From assembly GCF_001039355.2 (NCBI RefSeq), contig NW_019775025.1, forward strand, positions 220,081 through 284,080: DNA of 64,000 nucleotides, in the 5' to 3' direction. Origin of the DNA: Lingula anatina (taxonomy: Eukaryota; Brachiopoda; Lingulata; Lingulida; Lingulidae). Below, piece after piece: positions 33,038 through 44,874 of the stretch. The notes beneath the pieces are model-generated. The model was given only the letters and a program-made list of their open reading frames with translations. It searched no databases and had not been told where the DNA came from. The first letter of the stretch is position 1. Each line of letters begins with the position of its first letter. The position numbers and the translations under genes were made by a program.

Positions 33038-36000
33038 TATTACAGTCAGTACCACAGTTATGCAATGTAATTGTCTATAATTGCCTCTCACACTGAGCTT
33101 TACTCAATCACTTCTTGCAATACTACTCAAGTCTACATGTATGTGTCATTTGAGGAACAAATCCTGTTATTCTACAAGCACCACAAATTTTGCAAATTCT
33201 TCCAGTGATACTTATCCATAGCCTTCTCTATGCATTGATGAGCAACACTGCCAATTTTTGAGTCTTACATCTTACTCTGTTTGTTGAATTATCAAAAATT
33301 GTAACAGCCCTCCTCAGGTATGACTGCCTAGACAGATGACCTTGACCTCCCCTGCTCCTGTTATTGACCATGTTACCTGTTGTGCATAATGAAAAATCAG
33401 TGTTGACTGACTGCTATTATAAGCATTATTTACTGTTGCATCAAAATTGACAAAATGACCTCTTTTGCATCTTTTTTTTCTGTTTTTTGTCTGTACATTT
33501 GACAGCTTTGCTGCCTTGTTGATCTTTCTCTACAACAGTCTTGAAATAGTGCCTCACTCTGTCTACTCCACCATAGCTGGTTATGATGTAAAATATGGTC
33601 TGTCAATTGAGCATGCGACATATATGAACCTTACATTATAAAAAAGGAAGGTCTTATTTAATTTGATGACATTTTTATCAATATATAAATCCATTATTAA
33701 TTAATTTAATGTAAGATTTGGAAAAGTTTGGACACTGAGATAAAAAAAGGTTTTAGTGAACAATATATTAGTCAAAGTGTACAAATCACAGAAATGTGAA
33801 CAAGAAAAAGAAAGTTCAGCTTGTTGTTACTCAGGAATTGGTTTTCTTTAGCACGACTGACTAGTCTTAGAAATAATGCATTACTCAAATTCCAGTACAA
33901 CTTGGTGAAACAAGACTTTGGATGCTTTGCCTCCAGCTGTCTGAGGCATTTATGAAGGTTCCATGCATACACTGTAAAAAACAGTCATACAGAAAATCAA
34001 TTGTCACTGAAACCATCTCATTTCTTATAAATAGGGTTGATTAAGACTAGGCTAAAAAGGAAGCAAAATTGCCACGAGAGAGAGAGAGAAAGAAAGAGAT
34101 TGGTGTTAATGTCAGTGTGTTGGTTTATTAAGGTTTACAGATTTCACGATATATGATTTGTTAGATACTCGCAATATTAATTGATAGCCATGCCCCCCTC
34201 TCTCAAGAAAACCTATTTGTTAATTTTTTTCTATTTTTATACTCAGACACTGTATCTGCAGGTTTTTTTTAAGTCTGTCTTGTAAAGCACTGAATTGTAT
34301 GAATGCATTATGTTCTATGATCAGATTGTATTTCAAAAGCTGTTCAATTTTGGATTTTTGACGTAATGTTTGTTGTATTCTATCTTGACATCAATTACTA
34401 AATTACCAACCCATTAGTGCTTATAGTAGTGGAGACGAGAACTATTTTTGCTTGCTGTTAATTCACTGCTAAAAGAATGCTGGGTAATTTTAGCTTTTGA
34501 GGGCAGCGTAGAGATAATGGTTTCCAGCTAGTGGGCGTAATGGCCTAGCGTAGATGAGAAGCGGATTCCTCCAGAGTGGCAGGACACTCCCTGTGTGAAT
34601 AGCATCTCCAATTGTTCCACTACTCAGGCATGTGCCACAATATGAATCAATAAATGGGCCATACCTGGATGCTGCGCTGAAGAGGAGAAAGCATTGGGAA
34701 TTAAAGAGGAAAAGCAATTTCTGTGGTAAAGAAGTGTATCTGGATTGCTTTCTGTTTGAATGTATTAGTCCAGAGATTTTTAGGTGAAGATACGGAGTGA
34801 ATGCTTCACTTTGTAATGTGAAATATCAAGGTTCAAATTTATAAAACTGGGTGAATTCAAGGGGAAGGTAAAATCAGTGAATGGCACAGAGGAATGTGTG
34901 TGTGTGTGTGTGTGCACGTGCATAATGTTCGCAGATTCAGAGGCCTGTTTCTCAAAGACTGTAAATCAAGGGCTTCTAGTTCCAGGATTCTCCATTTCTG
35001 ATACATATACCCAGATCCATTGAATTAACAGTAGGGGTGCAATAACCATTAGCTAATGATAGTTTTGTGATAATGAACCTAGCTTGCATGGTCTAAATGT
35101 AGATTTTAATTCATTACTTGAACTATAAGATGGTCTTAATTCATATCTCAATAAGAACTGTAAAATGAATAGAATAATAAAGCTGCAGATGGAAAGAATG
35201 GCAGCTGATTTGAAAGTGCTTATTTTGTGCCTAAGGTATAGATATTGCATGACAAGTGGGAATATTGTCATCTTGCCTGTTAATTATTTTTGGAGAAAAT
35301 TGCATTCTTATTCTGCTGGGACAGAATGCAGGTTTTGCAGTATGTATTGCCATCAACTGAGATTACAAAATTTTACTACCTCAGACTTGTAAAAAAAGTC
35401 AATAAAACCTGTGGGTGAGTCACAAAGTATTTATAAGTAAGAAGTAAAAGAACAATTTATTTATTTGAATGTCATTGTTCAAAAGATAATAGTTTCTATC
35501 CTCTCTAATCTCTGTTGCTTTCAAATTCAGCATGTTTTGCTATCAGAGAGATAAATGTGTCAAATCAAAATGTTACCTATTAATATGTGATGATGATAGC
35601 TAAACAGCCTAATTAGTGACAGTGATGTTTCTTTTTAAAAAGAAATGGCAAACTTTCTTGGCATCATTGCTAATTTGTGAATTCTCACAAGCCTGTGTTG
35701 TTTTGCTTTTTCAACTTTAAAATACTTAGTAGTACTTCATTTTTAAGGCTTGTTTAGTAGTACATAATATTTTTTTAAGCTAAGTGAATGGTTACGATAT
35801 ATTAGCCTTCGATGTTCAGTTTATATATAATACAGTTTTTATGTACGGATATCTTGGTTTGTAACAAATTTAACAATTTCTCTTGAGACCAAAGAAATGG
35901 GAGGATTTTACACAGCAAAAATCCCTCAAGTGCAATGTGAAGACAGTCAAAGAACACCTCCACATGGAGGAGTAAAAAGGTTTTAACAGTCACGCAAATG

Positions 36001-38712
36001 ATCATGAATTAAGCTGAGCTGAGTGTTAATTGCCTTCATTTAGCATTGGTGCATTTATAGCTGTGCTTTAGTTGTCGTTAAGAAGATGCCATTGTTAATT
36101 TTAACAATTTAGGTTATGCTAAGATATACCCTTATGCAGTGTTGTACGTGCTGTGCTTCTGATTCATGCACATTGTTTCGTTATCCTTAAACAGCAAAAT
36201 GTAAAAGTCATTGCGTGTTAAATCATCTTTACTCCTTCATGTAGAGGTGTTCTTTGACTATCTGGTGTTTTCATTTTCATGGGACTCTATTATTGTGTGT
36301 GTTCCTGTCCTGCCCAATAATGATTGAGGACAATATTGAATTACATTTTGAACTGTCATTGCTGGTCAATCTTAATTGATGGAAATAAACCAGCTATGAA
36401 TAGCTGTGAATAGAAATATACTTGAAGTCTGCAACATTACATCCATTCATGAATGACCTTGGCTATGTTTTGCATGGTCTTTTCTTTCTCAGCAGTTTCC
36501 ATTTACTAATGTTTAACTGATGATTTTATCTATTTGACTGTATTGTTCCTTTGGGCCAAACTGTTTTTCTGTATGTGCATACACAATTTTTACTTCTTAT
36601 ACTCAACCATGTGAATGGACTGAAAAATTAGTTATTTTTCTGATTAATTGGTGTTTCAGTAAATATACTGAATAAATATGATCAAGGTACCACCCTGTAA
36701 GTATAAACCTATATTTCTGCATTATTATAGCTTACAATATTTTAAAAACACAGTTTTGAAAGTTGATAATTGTGTGTGTGCTCATGATTCAAGTTTCAAG
36801 AGCTCACATAGTGTTATCAGTTATCAATGAAAATGATTTGCTACATATCATATCAGCAGTGAAAATACGAAATATAGAAAAAAAAAGGTCATGCAGATTA
36901 CACAATGAAGAGAATGAGACTGCGCCATCATTGACAGACTTAATCATTTTGTTCATTCAGGTGAGCCACCATTAATATATTTGTATGTGCCTAGAATGGT
37001 TTTGGTATTCAGAGGATTCACTGGGATTATGCCTGATTTTCCAGGTCTTGTCAATGCATAGTGAGGGGTTTGCTGTAAAGTTTTACTCCTCAGCATTATA
37101 TGTCTAGGAATAATGCAAAATCTCTTGAGGAATTCTGTCATCCATTGCTGCACTCAGTGATTGATTATTTCCAATTGAAAGTCCATACACACACTCACTA
37201 TGTTTCTCATATATATATATATATATAATTCTTTTATTCAGCAACTCCCATGCTACCATACCTTGTAATGGCTTCTCTCCCACTCTTCTTACAAATTGAA
37301 AAAGCTTAATTCATGATTCATTGACTTGCACACACACACACCCCAACCCCCAAAAAAGCCCTTAGTACATTATTGGCTTCTTTTTTACTGCTGGCCCATA
37401 CCATGAAAATGAATTTCAATATTTTTTTTGACTCCCATTGAAAACAGGCAAGAATCCATGCGTGGATGAGGTTACCTTTCTTACAATAAAAGATGAAACT
37501 ATAGGCACTAAAAATATGGACTTAGAAAGCAATACAGAAAAGACATGCAGTGAATGTTGAATTCCTCCTGTTGTGCAATGGACTATATTAGATGACTAAA
37601 TTACATGAATTTTAAATTATTACTACCAAACTCCACTTTCTTGTCTGCCATTATTTCTAATCCCACTTTCTTCCAAATCCCTCAAAAAAATTTTTTTCTG
37701 GGATGATCCCAAATGAATATATGAATGTTAACCATTTAACTCCAGGGTTCCTGATGCTTTACAAGTTCCATTCATTATTGATTATGTAGGTTTGCTCCTA
37801 AGAAATCACCATCCACAGAAAACTATATGGCCAAAATTTAGTGAATGACATACTATGTGAGCTGCTTGCTGGCTGTTTCAAGTTTTCAGTGTTGCTTTTA
37901 GCAAATTAATGGAACATCTATTTCCTTGACTTGATACAGTGCAGGGTTGGCTGCCTGAATTGAAAAACTTAATAATAAGCTGAAATTGTGATGGATGAAT
38001 TCTGTTGTTCACTAAAAATAAGCCTTAATTGAGGAATTTATATGCTCTAACATTTTTTGGAAAAGAAACATTTTCAGTTTTATAGATTAAAAAAAAGTCG
38101 ATGTTCTGTTATGTAGCATCCTTTGTAAACAAAATGTTACTGATGTGACTTTCACTTCCTTTTCCAAAATAATTCTGTCGTGTCATATGGAAAATGTATT
38201 TTTTCCGAGTCAGTAATTTGTAGGAAATTAATATCAGTGTCAGTGGTTCTTGGAACTCGATTAGTCTGGGTTTGTTGGGGAAAACATTTAAGGATAAGAA
38301 AAGAGAGACATTGACTTCATTATGAAAACAGCCTTCCTTTCATGGGAGTGTTTGGAGCCTGATGTCATGGACTAATCTGCTAGCCTATCTCTCTCCTTTG
38401 CTGACCTGTGTCTCATACAAGTAGGGCAGATATATTGTGACCTCAGATTTTTCTTTGACCTTTACCAAGAATCATATACAGAAGATTTACATTGATTTGT
38501 CATTTGAGAAGATTTACACTAATCTTGGTAAATTGGAATTTGATCAAATTTGATGTGGATGGAATGACACATAGTTGTTATATTTTCAGTAGGAAGCAGA
38601 GCAAAGGGTCATCCCTTTCCTTGTGGTTGCTTGTCCCTGTTTCTTCTGTAGATATTTATTCTGTAAGGTCCATTGTGTTAAAAATTGCTGTAAGGTGTGT
38701 ATGATCATAATT
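33038..38712. other. Gene-poor interval, including the probable LINE 5' UTR
   Basis: No exon chain is recognisable. The first few hundred bases probably belong to the LINE 5' UTR. There is a GA-rich microsatellite (~34077-34098), a GT microsatellite (~34896-34914) and a TA microsatellite (~37209-37226). A short, relatively GC-rich open stretch on minus (34490-34690) stands out in composition but matches nothing I know. The rest is ordinary AT-rich intergenic or intronic DNA. Confidence 0.55.
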
Positions 38713-39081
38713 NNNNNNNNNNNNNNNNNNNNNNNNNNNNNNNNNNNNNNNNNNNNNNNNNNNNNNNNNNNNNNNNNNNNNNNNNNNNNNNNNNNNNNNN
38801 NNNNNNNNNNNNNNNNNNNNNNNNNNNNNNNNNNNNNNNNNNNNNNNNNNNNNNNNNNNNNNNNNNNNNNNNNNNNNNNNNNNNNNNNNNNNNNNNNNNN
38901 NNNNNNNNNNNNNNNNNNNNNNNNNNNNNNNNNNNNNNNNNNNNNNNNNNNNNNNNNNNNNNNNNNNNNNNNNNNNNNNNNNNNNNNNNNNNNNNNNNNN
39001 NNNNNNNNNNNNNNNNNNNNNNNNNNNNNNNNNNNNNNNNNNNNNNNNNNNNNNNNNNNNNNNNNNNNNNNNNNNNNNNNN
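38713..39081. other. Assembly gap of 369 Ns
   Basis: This is a run of 369 Ns with no sequence content. Nothing can be said about what it holds. Confidence 1.
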
Positions 39082-39178
39082 TTTTAGATGGTGAATGGTG
39101 CCATTTGGTATGGTTTAGAACTATGATTCAACTAGTGAAAATCTTATTTCAAGAGGTGAGTTTTTTTTACAGAAATTA

Positions 39179-39230
39179 AAAGGGGGGCGTCAGGAGCCCC
39201 TTGACCCCCTCTAAATCCAACACTGACAGG
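39179..39230. mobile_element. Fragment of a transposon end
   Basis: GGGGGGCGTCAGGAGCCCC, followed by a CCCCCTCTAAATCC stretch and an ACACTGACAG end, resembles the C/G-rich terminal type seen at 41155-41215, which ends in CAACGCTGACC. Both look like single ends of DNA transposons. No partner end is visible. Confidence 0.35.
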
Positions 39231-39744
39231 GTATCATTCAGTAGAAATTCCAAACAATTTCTAAATTTCCATGCATAAGGCATGATATTGCCCTTTCATT
39301 TCCAAATTACTCTCCCAAGAATACATTCTACATTGTAGACTCCCTCAGCATACCTCTCTTAACTCTAGGGGTTATCATAAATAGGGCAGGTAACTACATG
39401 GCCGGGCTGGTAACTTTTCAGAGTTACCTGCCCGGCGGTCTGGCTAGTAACTTCCTTGAATTTCATACACTGTAATTAACATGTGTGTTTTATGTTAAAG
39501 AACAACGGGACTTGGACCCTAGAAAATTCTGAGAGTATGGGGTCTTGAATGGGTTTTTTAAATTAACTTGACCTATATTCAAGAATACGACTGAAGGTCT
39601 GTTATTAATGCTTTCTCTGCATTTCCCCTTCCTTCCTACCTCGAAGACCGCCATCAGATTCACACATCGTAATAGCTGGGTCTGTCCAACTCTGCAATGA
39701 ATCTGACTTAAGTGCAATCTATGGAATCAGCTATTCATTGTCTG

Positions 39745-40810
39745 ACAAACCACTAATCACCCCACCCCCTAGGGACGGCCACACCCCAAGTCACACTAAA
39801 ATTCCCATGTAGCCCACTCATGCACCAAAGACTCATGTTCCTAATTCGAATGGTCTAAGAGGAGATGAAATAAATTACGGTAATATATAAGTCAACCATC
39901 CCCAGGGACAGCCACACCCCAGGTCACAAAAAAAACAAAAAAACAAAAAAAAAAAAAAACAAACAAACAAACAAACAAACAAACAAAACAAAACAAAACA
40001 AAAACAACGATGTGCCTATGCCCACCCCGACATTTTAGTTTCCTCAACCCAAAGACCTGTGGGTATATAGCAGAAAATATAATTTAAAGATAATCAACCA
40101 CCCCTATAGGGAGAGCAACACCCATAGTCACCAAAAAGTCGAAGGACACGTGCACATCCCTAACGTCTCATGTTCCTCACTTTAATGGATAGAGGATAAC
40201 AGTAACAACGATATAAAAATATATACCCCCCCCCCAAAGAACTGCAAAGTAACACTACTAAAGATCTACGGGTAGAGACAGAAATTATGATGTAAAAATT
40301 ACAATCAACCACCCTATGGGACAACCACACCCCGTACCTCAAACCGTTTCAGAGACTTACAAAACATCCTGGTTGCAAAATGCATTGCAGTTGCAAAACT
40401 CATTTTCAAGATTTTCTTTGGGTGCAAAATGCGTTCAGATGCAAAATGCGGCTCTACAACTGTCATTATGATTGTGATAGGGCCCCTAAGTAATTTGAAA
40501 AAGAAAAGGGCAGCACACAGCACTGGACAGCTGAGTGCTTGAATGTAGGTCAAGGAATCCAATAAAAAACTGGGGGAGATGACAGAAATTGTGATATGTA
40601 TAAAATAGAAATCATCCACCCCGGGGGCAGGCAGCAGATTCAGCCTATGGTGTCAAGGCAACCCCGTTCCTAACCCGATTCTATCTCTAAATAATTTCAA
40701 ATAGTTCCAGTTACTTTAAAGAAATTGGTTGCTAAATGCGTTACAGTCGCAGATTGCGTTTTCACGTATTTCTTTGGTTGCAAAATGTGGCTTTACAACT
40801 ATCTTAAGAA
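39745..40810. repeat. Irregular tandem array of CCACCCC/GGGACAGCCACACC boxes
   Basis: Boxes of the form (A)CCACCCC...GGGACAGCCACACCCC recur near 39757, 39888, 40091, 40305 and 40611 at irregular spacing (about 130-300 bp). A second box with GGTTGCAAAATG and CTACAACT occurs at 40369-40465 and again at 40728-40806. The same architecture appears in the HERC4-like intron at 9560-9890. An A-rich (AAAC)n tract interrupts the array at 39927-40002. Tandem cores of this size occur in some mollusc mobile elements, but I cannot assign a family. Confidence 0.55.
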
Positions 40811-41642
40811 ATGACTCCCCAGGCAGTAGTGTGCTGTAGTTAATTTACGCTCTTATCTTTCACATTAAAACCAAGTAACAGGGTATCAATTACAAGTGCT
40901 CAAGTGAGGTGTAAGCACAAAAGAAATAAGCAATCATGAGCAATATACTTGAGACACAAGGATACTTAGCAACTTAACTTTTTAACATTTAACTTAACAT
41001 CAATTTATTCTGAATAAATATCAATCTACAAGCCTTTTGATCTCGCAGATCTTTTACGTTAATTAGGCTGCTAAACAACAAGTATGCCTAACCCCCCTAC
41101 GCGTAAATTATGTTTTCATAGCCTGGTATACTTGATCCATTAGTTTTATGTATCAAGCGGATCGGATTTGGGAAGGGAGGGCCCAGGGGGTCTGCACCCC
41201 CTTTGCTTCAACGCTGACCATAATCTCCCATAATTTACTGATTTTTAGAAATATTGGATCCTCATCTACATATGCCTGTGTATTTTAAAATTGCTCAAAA
41301 CATGCATCCAATACCACTTAAGAAACCCTATTCAGTCATACAAGTAAATTAAAACATACAGTTTACCCATTGTGGATAAAATATATACAGTACAAAAAAT
41401 TATATTTCAAAAACGTTCTCTCTCATAACGTTGGGCCAACAACAGGTACTTTTTCACTATTATCCCATGAAGTCGCAGGCAGTATCTTATGTGGAGATGA
41501 AGTCGCATTTTATCCTATGAAGTCGATTTGACAGTAAAATCAGAGCATTTATCCCATGAAGTGGTAATATACCATGAAGTATCTTAACAGACGTCGTTAC
41601 CCTGTTTGATGCGGCTACATTAGGATATGATATACACTGTAC

Positions 41643-41718
41643 CTTTCCCTGGTAGTGCAGCTCCACCGTCAATAGAATAAGTAAGGATGAACAATACAAA
41701 CAGTGGACTTCCACACAT
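41643..41718 (-). CDS. Orphan signal-peptide exon, paralogous to the pentraxin-like first exon
   Basis: An ATG at 41718 opens 25 codons (MCGSPLFVLFILTYSIDGG, then AALPGK) plus one base before a GTACAG donor. It is a good signal peptide. Its length (76 nt) and exit phase (1) are identical to the first exon of the pentraxin-like gene at 48577-48652. Short upstream stretches also resemble each other (a TTTCAAAACG...GCATG box at 41815 and at 48759). No second exon is visible to the left, so this is either the remnant of a tandem duplicate or part of a gene whose remaining exons are in the gap or absent. Confidence 0.42.
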
Positions 41719-42747
41719 GGCGGTCTCTAAAAAGTAGACAAAAATACCTCAGTATGCAGCTCTTAACATTACGCCTGAGGTCAGACTTAATGTGTATTTT
41801 AGAGGGTAATGTGTTTCAAAACGAAGCATGACTATAAAAATATATATTAGACTTTTCCTGAATATGTCATTCACGCATACTTTGCTCATGGGCTGCCCTG
41901 AGTGTCACGGTCACAGTAAAGCGGGCTTCAACAGTGACCCTGAAGAACAGCGACTGTGTACGATTTCCGTCAATAAAAAAGAACTGCTCCGCAGTGAATC
42001 TGCAGTTGAATGTCATTAAACCAAAATGAAACGTAAAACAGATTTTATTCTTCTTTATTTAATTTTATTTACTGTATCTAAGATGTAAAGTGAAAAATAA
42101 ATAATATGTTTCTAAAAGAAAAAGATATAGCCTATGTTTTTGTATTTTTGCTTATCAAAGAACATTTGCTCCTGAATATATAAACACAATACACGTGCTT
42201 ACCGTGTGCCAAGATTGACAGCTACACTGTAAGCCCGATACCACTATACAGGGCCTGCGCAATGGCTAGACCAAAATCAGTATTTAAAGCAGAATGTTGC
42301 TCGTGTTGTGGTACTGACCTCCGACTGCAAGATATTCTTAGTTTAAACATCAAACTCCGCGTCAGCCACCTTACTTCTTGTCTCGTCTGCACGAGATAAC
42401 GTCAGCGCAAGGCGGGAAAGGCAGCTCCAGGCGGTTAAAGCTGTGACGTACGAGACTTATGACTTCCAAATATGGAACTCAGGCGGACACAGCTGTGACG
42501 TACGAGACATGTAACTTCCAAATATGGAAGCGCCAAAGGCAAAATTTTGTCAAAGAACGCCCCCAAGTTGACGGTAGTGGCTATAGACCCAGTTTTGCTG
42601 ATAAGGGTTATATATGAAATCAAGATCTAGCTGGCAAAACTGAAATCTAGAACCTAGAGTATCATTGGCAGACTTTAATAATCAATTCAAAGCCTAAAAA
42701 CAAAAGTCCAACTTTGCTGGAATTTCTAAAGACTGGGTTCCCATGCA

Positions 42748-42941
42748 GGATCGATCCATCTCCAAGGGGTTTCTCGCTAAATTGCTTTTAGTTTAAGCGG
42801 CTTAGATGTCTGCCACGCCTACTGTAGCTGCTTAACGATAGTTAATTACCCCCTAACAGCTTCATTACGCGTGCCAGACATCTGAGCCGCTCGAGTATAG
42901 ATTGCAATTTAGCGAGAATCTCCTTGGAGTAAGATCGACCC
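42748..42941. mobile_element. MITE-like inverted-repeat element, family 1
   Basis: About 194 bp with two ~70-bp imperfect inverted repeats. The left end begins GGATCGATCC and includes TTCTCGCTAAATTGC and GCGGCTTAGATGTCTG; the right end is its reverse complement, ending TAAGATCGACCC. A half copy lies at 55783-55895. It is non-coding. The GATCGATCC start is also seen in family 2 at 53825-54165, so the two may be related. Confidence 0.7.
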
Positions 42942-42999
42942 ACAGTTAGTAAGATATGGTCTAGGAAAGGTCCCAAAGACTCAAAGCAGTCAGTGAACA

Positions 43000-44484
43000 A
43001 ATGCCCTGTCTTTGATGTTCCGAGACCAAGTTTTATTTGCATTCTGTCTCATAATATGTGTTATTCACAATGTGTCACGAAGTCAGAACTAACCACGAAA
43101 GTAGCTGATTTCCAACTTGGTGGTCCTACAAAACAAAAAGTTATGCCAATTAATAAAGTCTGTGTCGCTAAACATTTTTGTTTCTTGATGACCTGAGAGT
43201 CGAGCCTTTGGTACATTCATGGTTGGTCTATGTGTTTTGAACCCAGGTACAAATACACACATAAGTATTGCATTCTGTATGTGCAAGTCCTTTTGCAATA
43301 ATAAACTACTAGACTCACCCTTCACAAAATCGACGAAAAGGGGTTTATTTACAAAATTGAACGGGCATTGTAGAAAAAAATGAAAACAAAAGCTCTCAAA
43401 TTTTTACACATTGGTGCACTATTACATATATAATTTATGTACCAAATTTTAATACAAACAGTTTAGTTGATTTTGAAATAGAACGCTTCTAATTTGGTGA
43501 AAACCGTAACACAAAGGCTTCAAGATCTCGACGAAAGCCGGTATTGGATTATAATGTCACTCAATTGTAATTTGGAAAGCTGCTGGATGATTTTACGATG
43601 AAAAAGACTTCGTAGATGAAAACGTTTAGAATATAACCGTACAGATTATAGAAGATTCAATAATTCAATTAATTGATTTCTTGTAGCGTGAGTCTAGCTC
43701 TTAATAAACCATTCTTCCGCCTATTTGTATGTAAATGGTGTTCAGGCTGATATGATTATCCAATGACAGTTGAAGGCCTAGAAGTTTAGTTTGTTCACTG
43801 TTACTGATAACAAATATTACGATTAACAGAACAACAAAATGCCATAACTGACCCATTACAACTAATCTAGACAAATTAGACACAAAGACATAAATGGATA
43901 AAAATATAAAAGTACATCTCCCGTCAGTATGAAATTCGATGGACTAAAGTCACATTAAACACGTGTAGCAACAGCATTAAATAAATGAATAACATTTACG
44001 CCTCTAGTTGTTCATTTTGTAAACCAATTACTGGACACTTTATGGTCTAAATGTCTTCAAATGTACATAGTCAAGAAGACAGCAAGTGCTACAACGTGAA
44101 ATATAAACTTTTTGATAATTGTTAAATATTTCGACTTCGTTGCCATAAACGGTTGACCTGAAACACACGAATGGCCTGATTTAGCATTTAGATGTTGAAA
44201 CAACCTCACAAAATATGTAGATTATACAAAATCATGTTGATTTTCTCCAGTCTTACACATTTAGTCCTCTTCGTGAATTAAATAAAATGTTAAAGAGGAT
44301 AGAGTTAGGGCAATTCCAAAGACATCAATATTTATAGAGGCACTAGCATCTTTAAAAAATGACGGTTGCTCTAGCGTTTTTGGGTTAGCTTACATATATA
44401 TACCGGTACGGTTGTGAATCAATAAAAAATAATTTGGTCAAAATGTTTATTAGCTTGACATTTTGATCATATAACTATACAGAT
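43000..44484. other. Non-coding interval downstream of the pentraxin-like gene
   Basis: AT-rich DNA with no supported exon. Bases 43014-43080 show patchy similarity to 48461-48520, next to the pentraxin-like first exon (GAGACC, TTTGCATTCT and TTATTCACAAT in the same order), which hints at an old local duplication. Confidence 0.4.
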
Positions 44485-44679
44485 ATGGAGCACCAGCTTT
44501 GTTATTCTACCGTTGTTAGCTTACATGGTCGGAGGCCTTCATCGGACTTATGTGAGTACAATTTTATTGACACTAAATTTCTGCTTCGTGTCGCATCGAC
44601 CACATTAGGTTTAATCTTGCCACTGTTATTAATCCTTTGTGGTTACAAAGGCAAGCCGACACGAATACAATTACACAAG
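44485..44679 (+). CDS. Candidate first coding exon with an N-terminal membrane anchor
   Basis: The ATG at 44485 opens 65 codons ending exactly at a consensus donor (CACAAG followed by GTAAGT), exit phase 0. The peptide has a strongly hydrophobic segment (VASTTLGLILPLLLILC) about 38 residues in, then a basic GYKGKPTR, as in a type II signal anchor. It lies on the opposite strand, about 195 bp from the stop of the pentraxin-like gene. No downstream partner exon was found, so this remains a candidate only. Confidence 0.28.
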
Positions 44680-44874
44680 GTAAGTTAATCGTAAGTAACA
44701 GAAAAAATTTCAAAGGCAAAGGAAGTAGTCTTGCTCATATTTTGATGTATAGGGGACGCTACCTCGAGAGAGCATTGGCAGAAACAACAGTGTCCAAGAA
44801 AACTATTTTGCACCAAATACTAATTGACAACAATCCAGTCTTTCGTTAAGGAAAGGATTGAAAGTGGTAACATT

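Noticed and set aside
34490-34717. 75-codon minus-strand frame in a relatively GC-rich patch
   Set aside because: No recognisable domain, and the splice sites around it are weak; noted only as a compositional outlier.
38623-39179. Reading frames crossing the N gap at 38713-39081
   Set aside because: Composed of Ns; no information.
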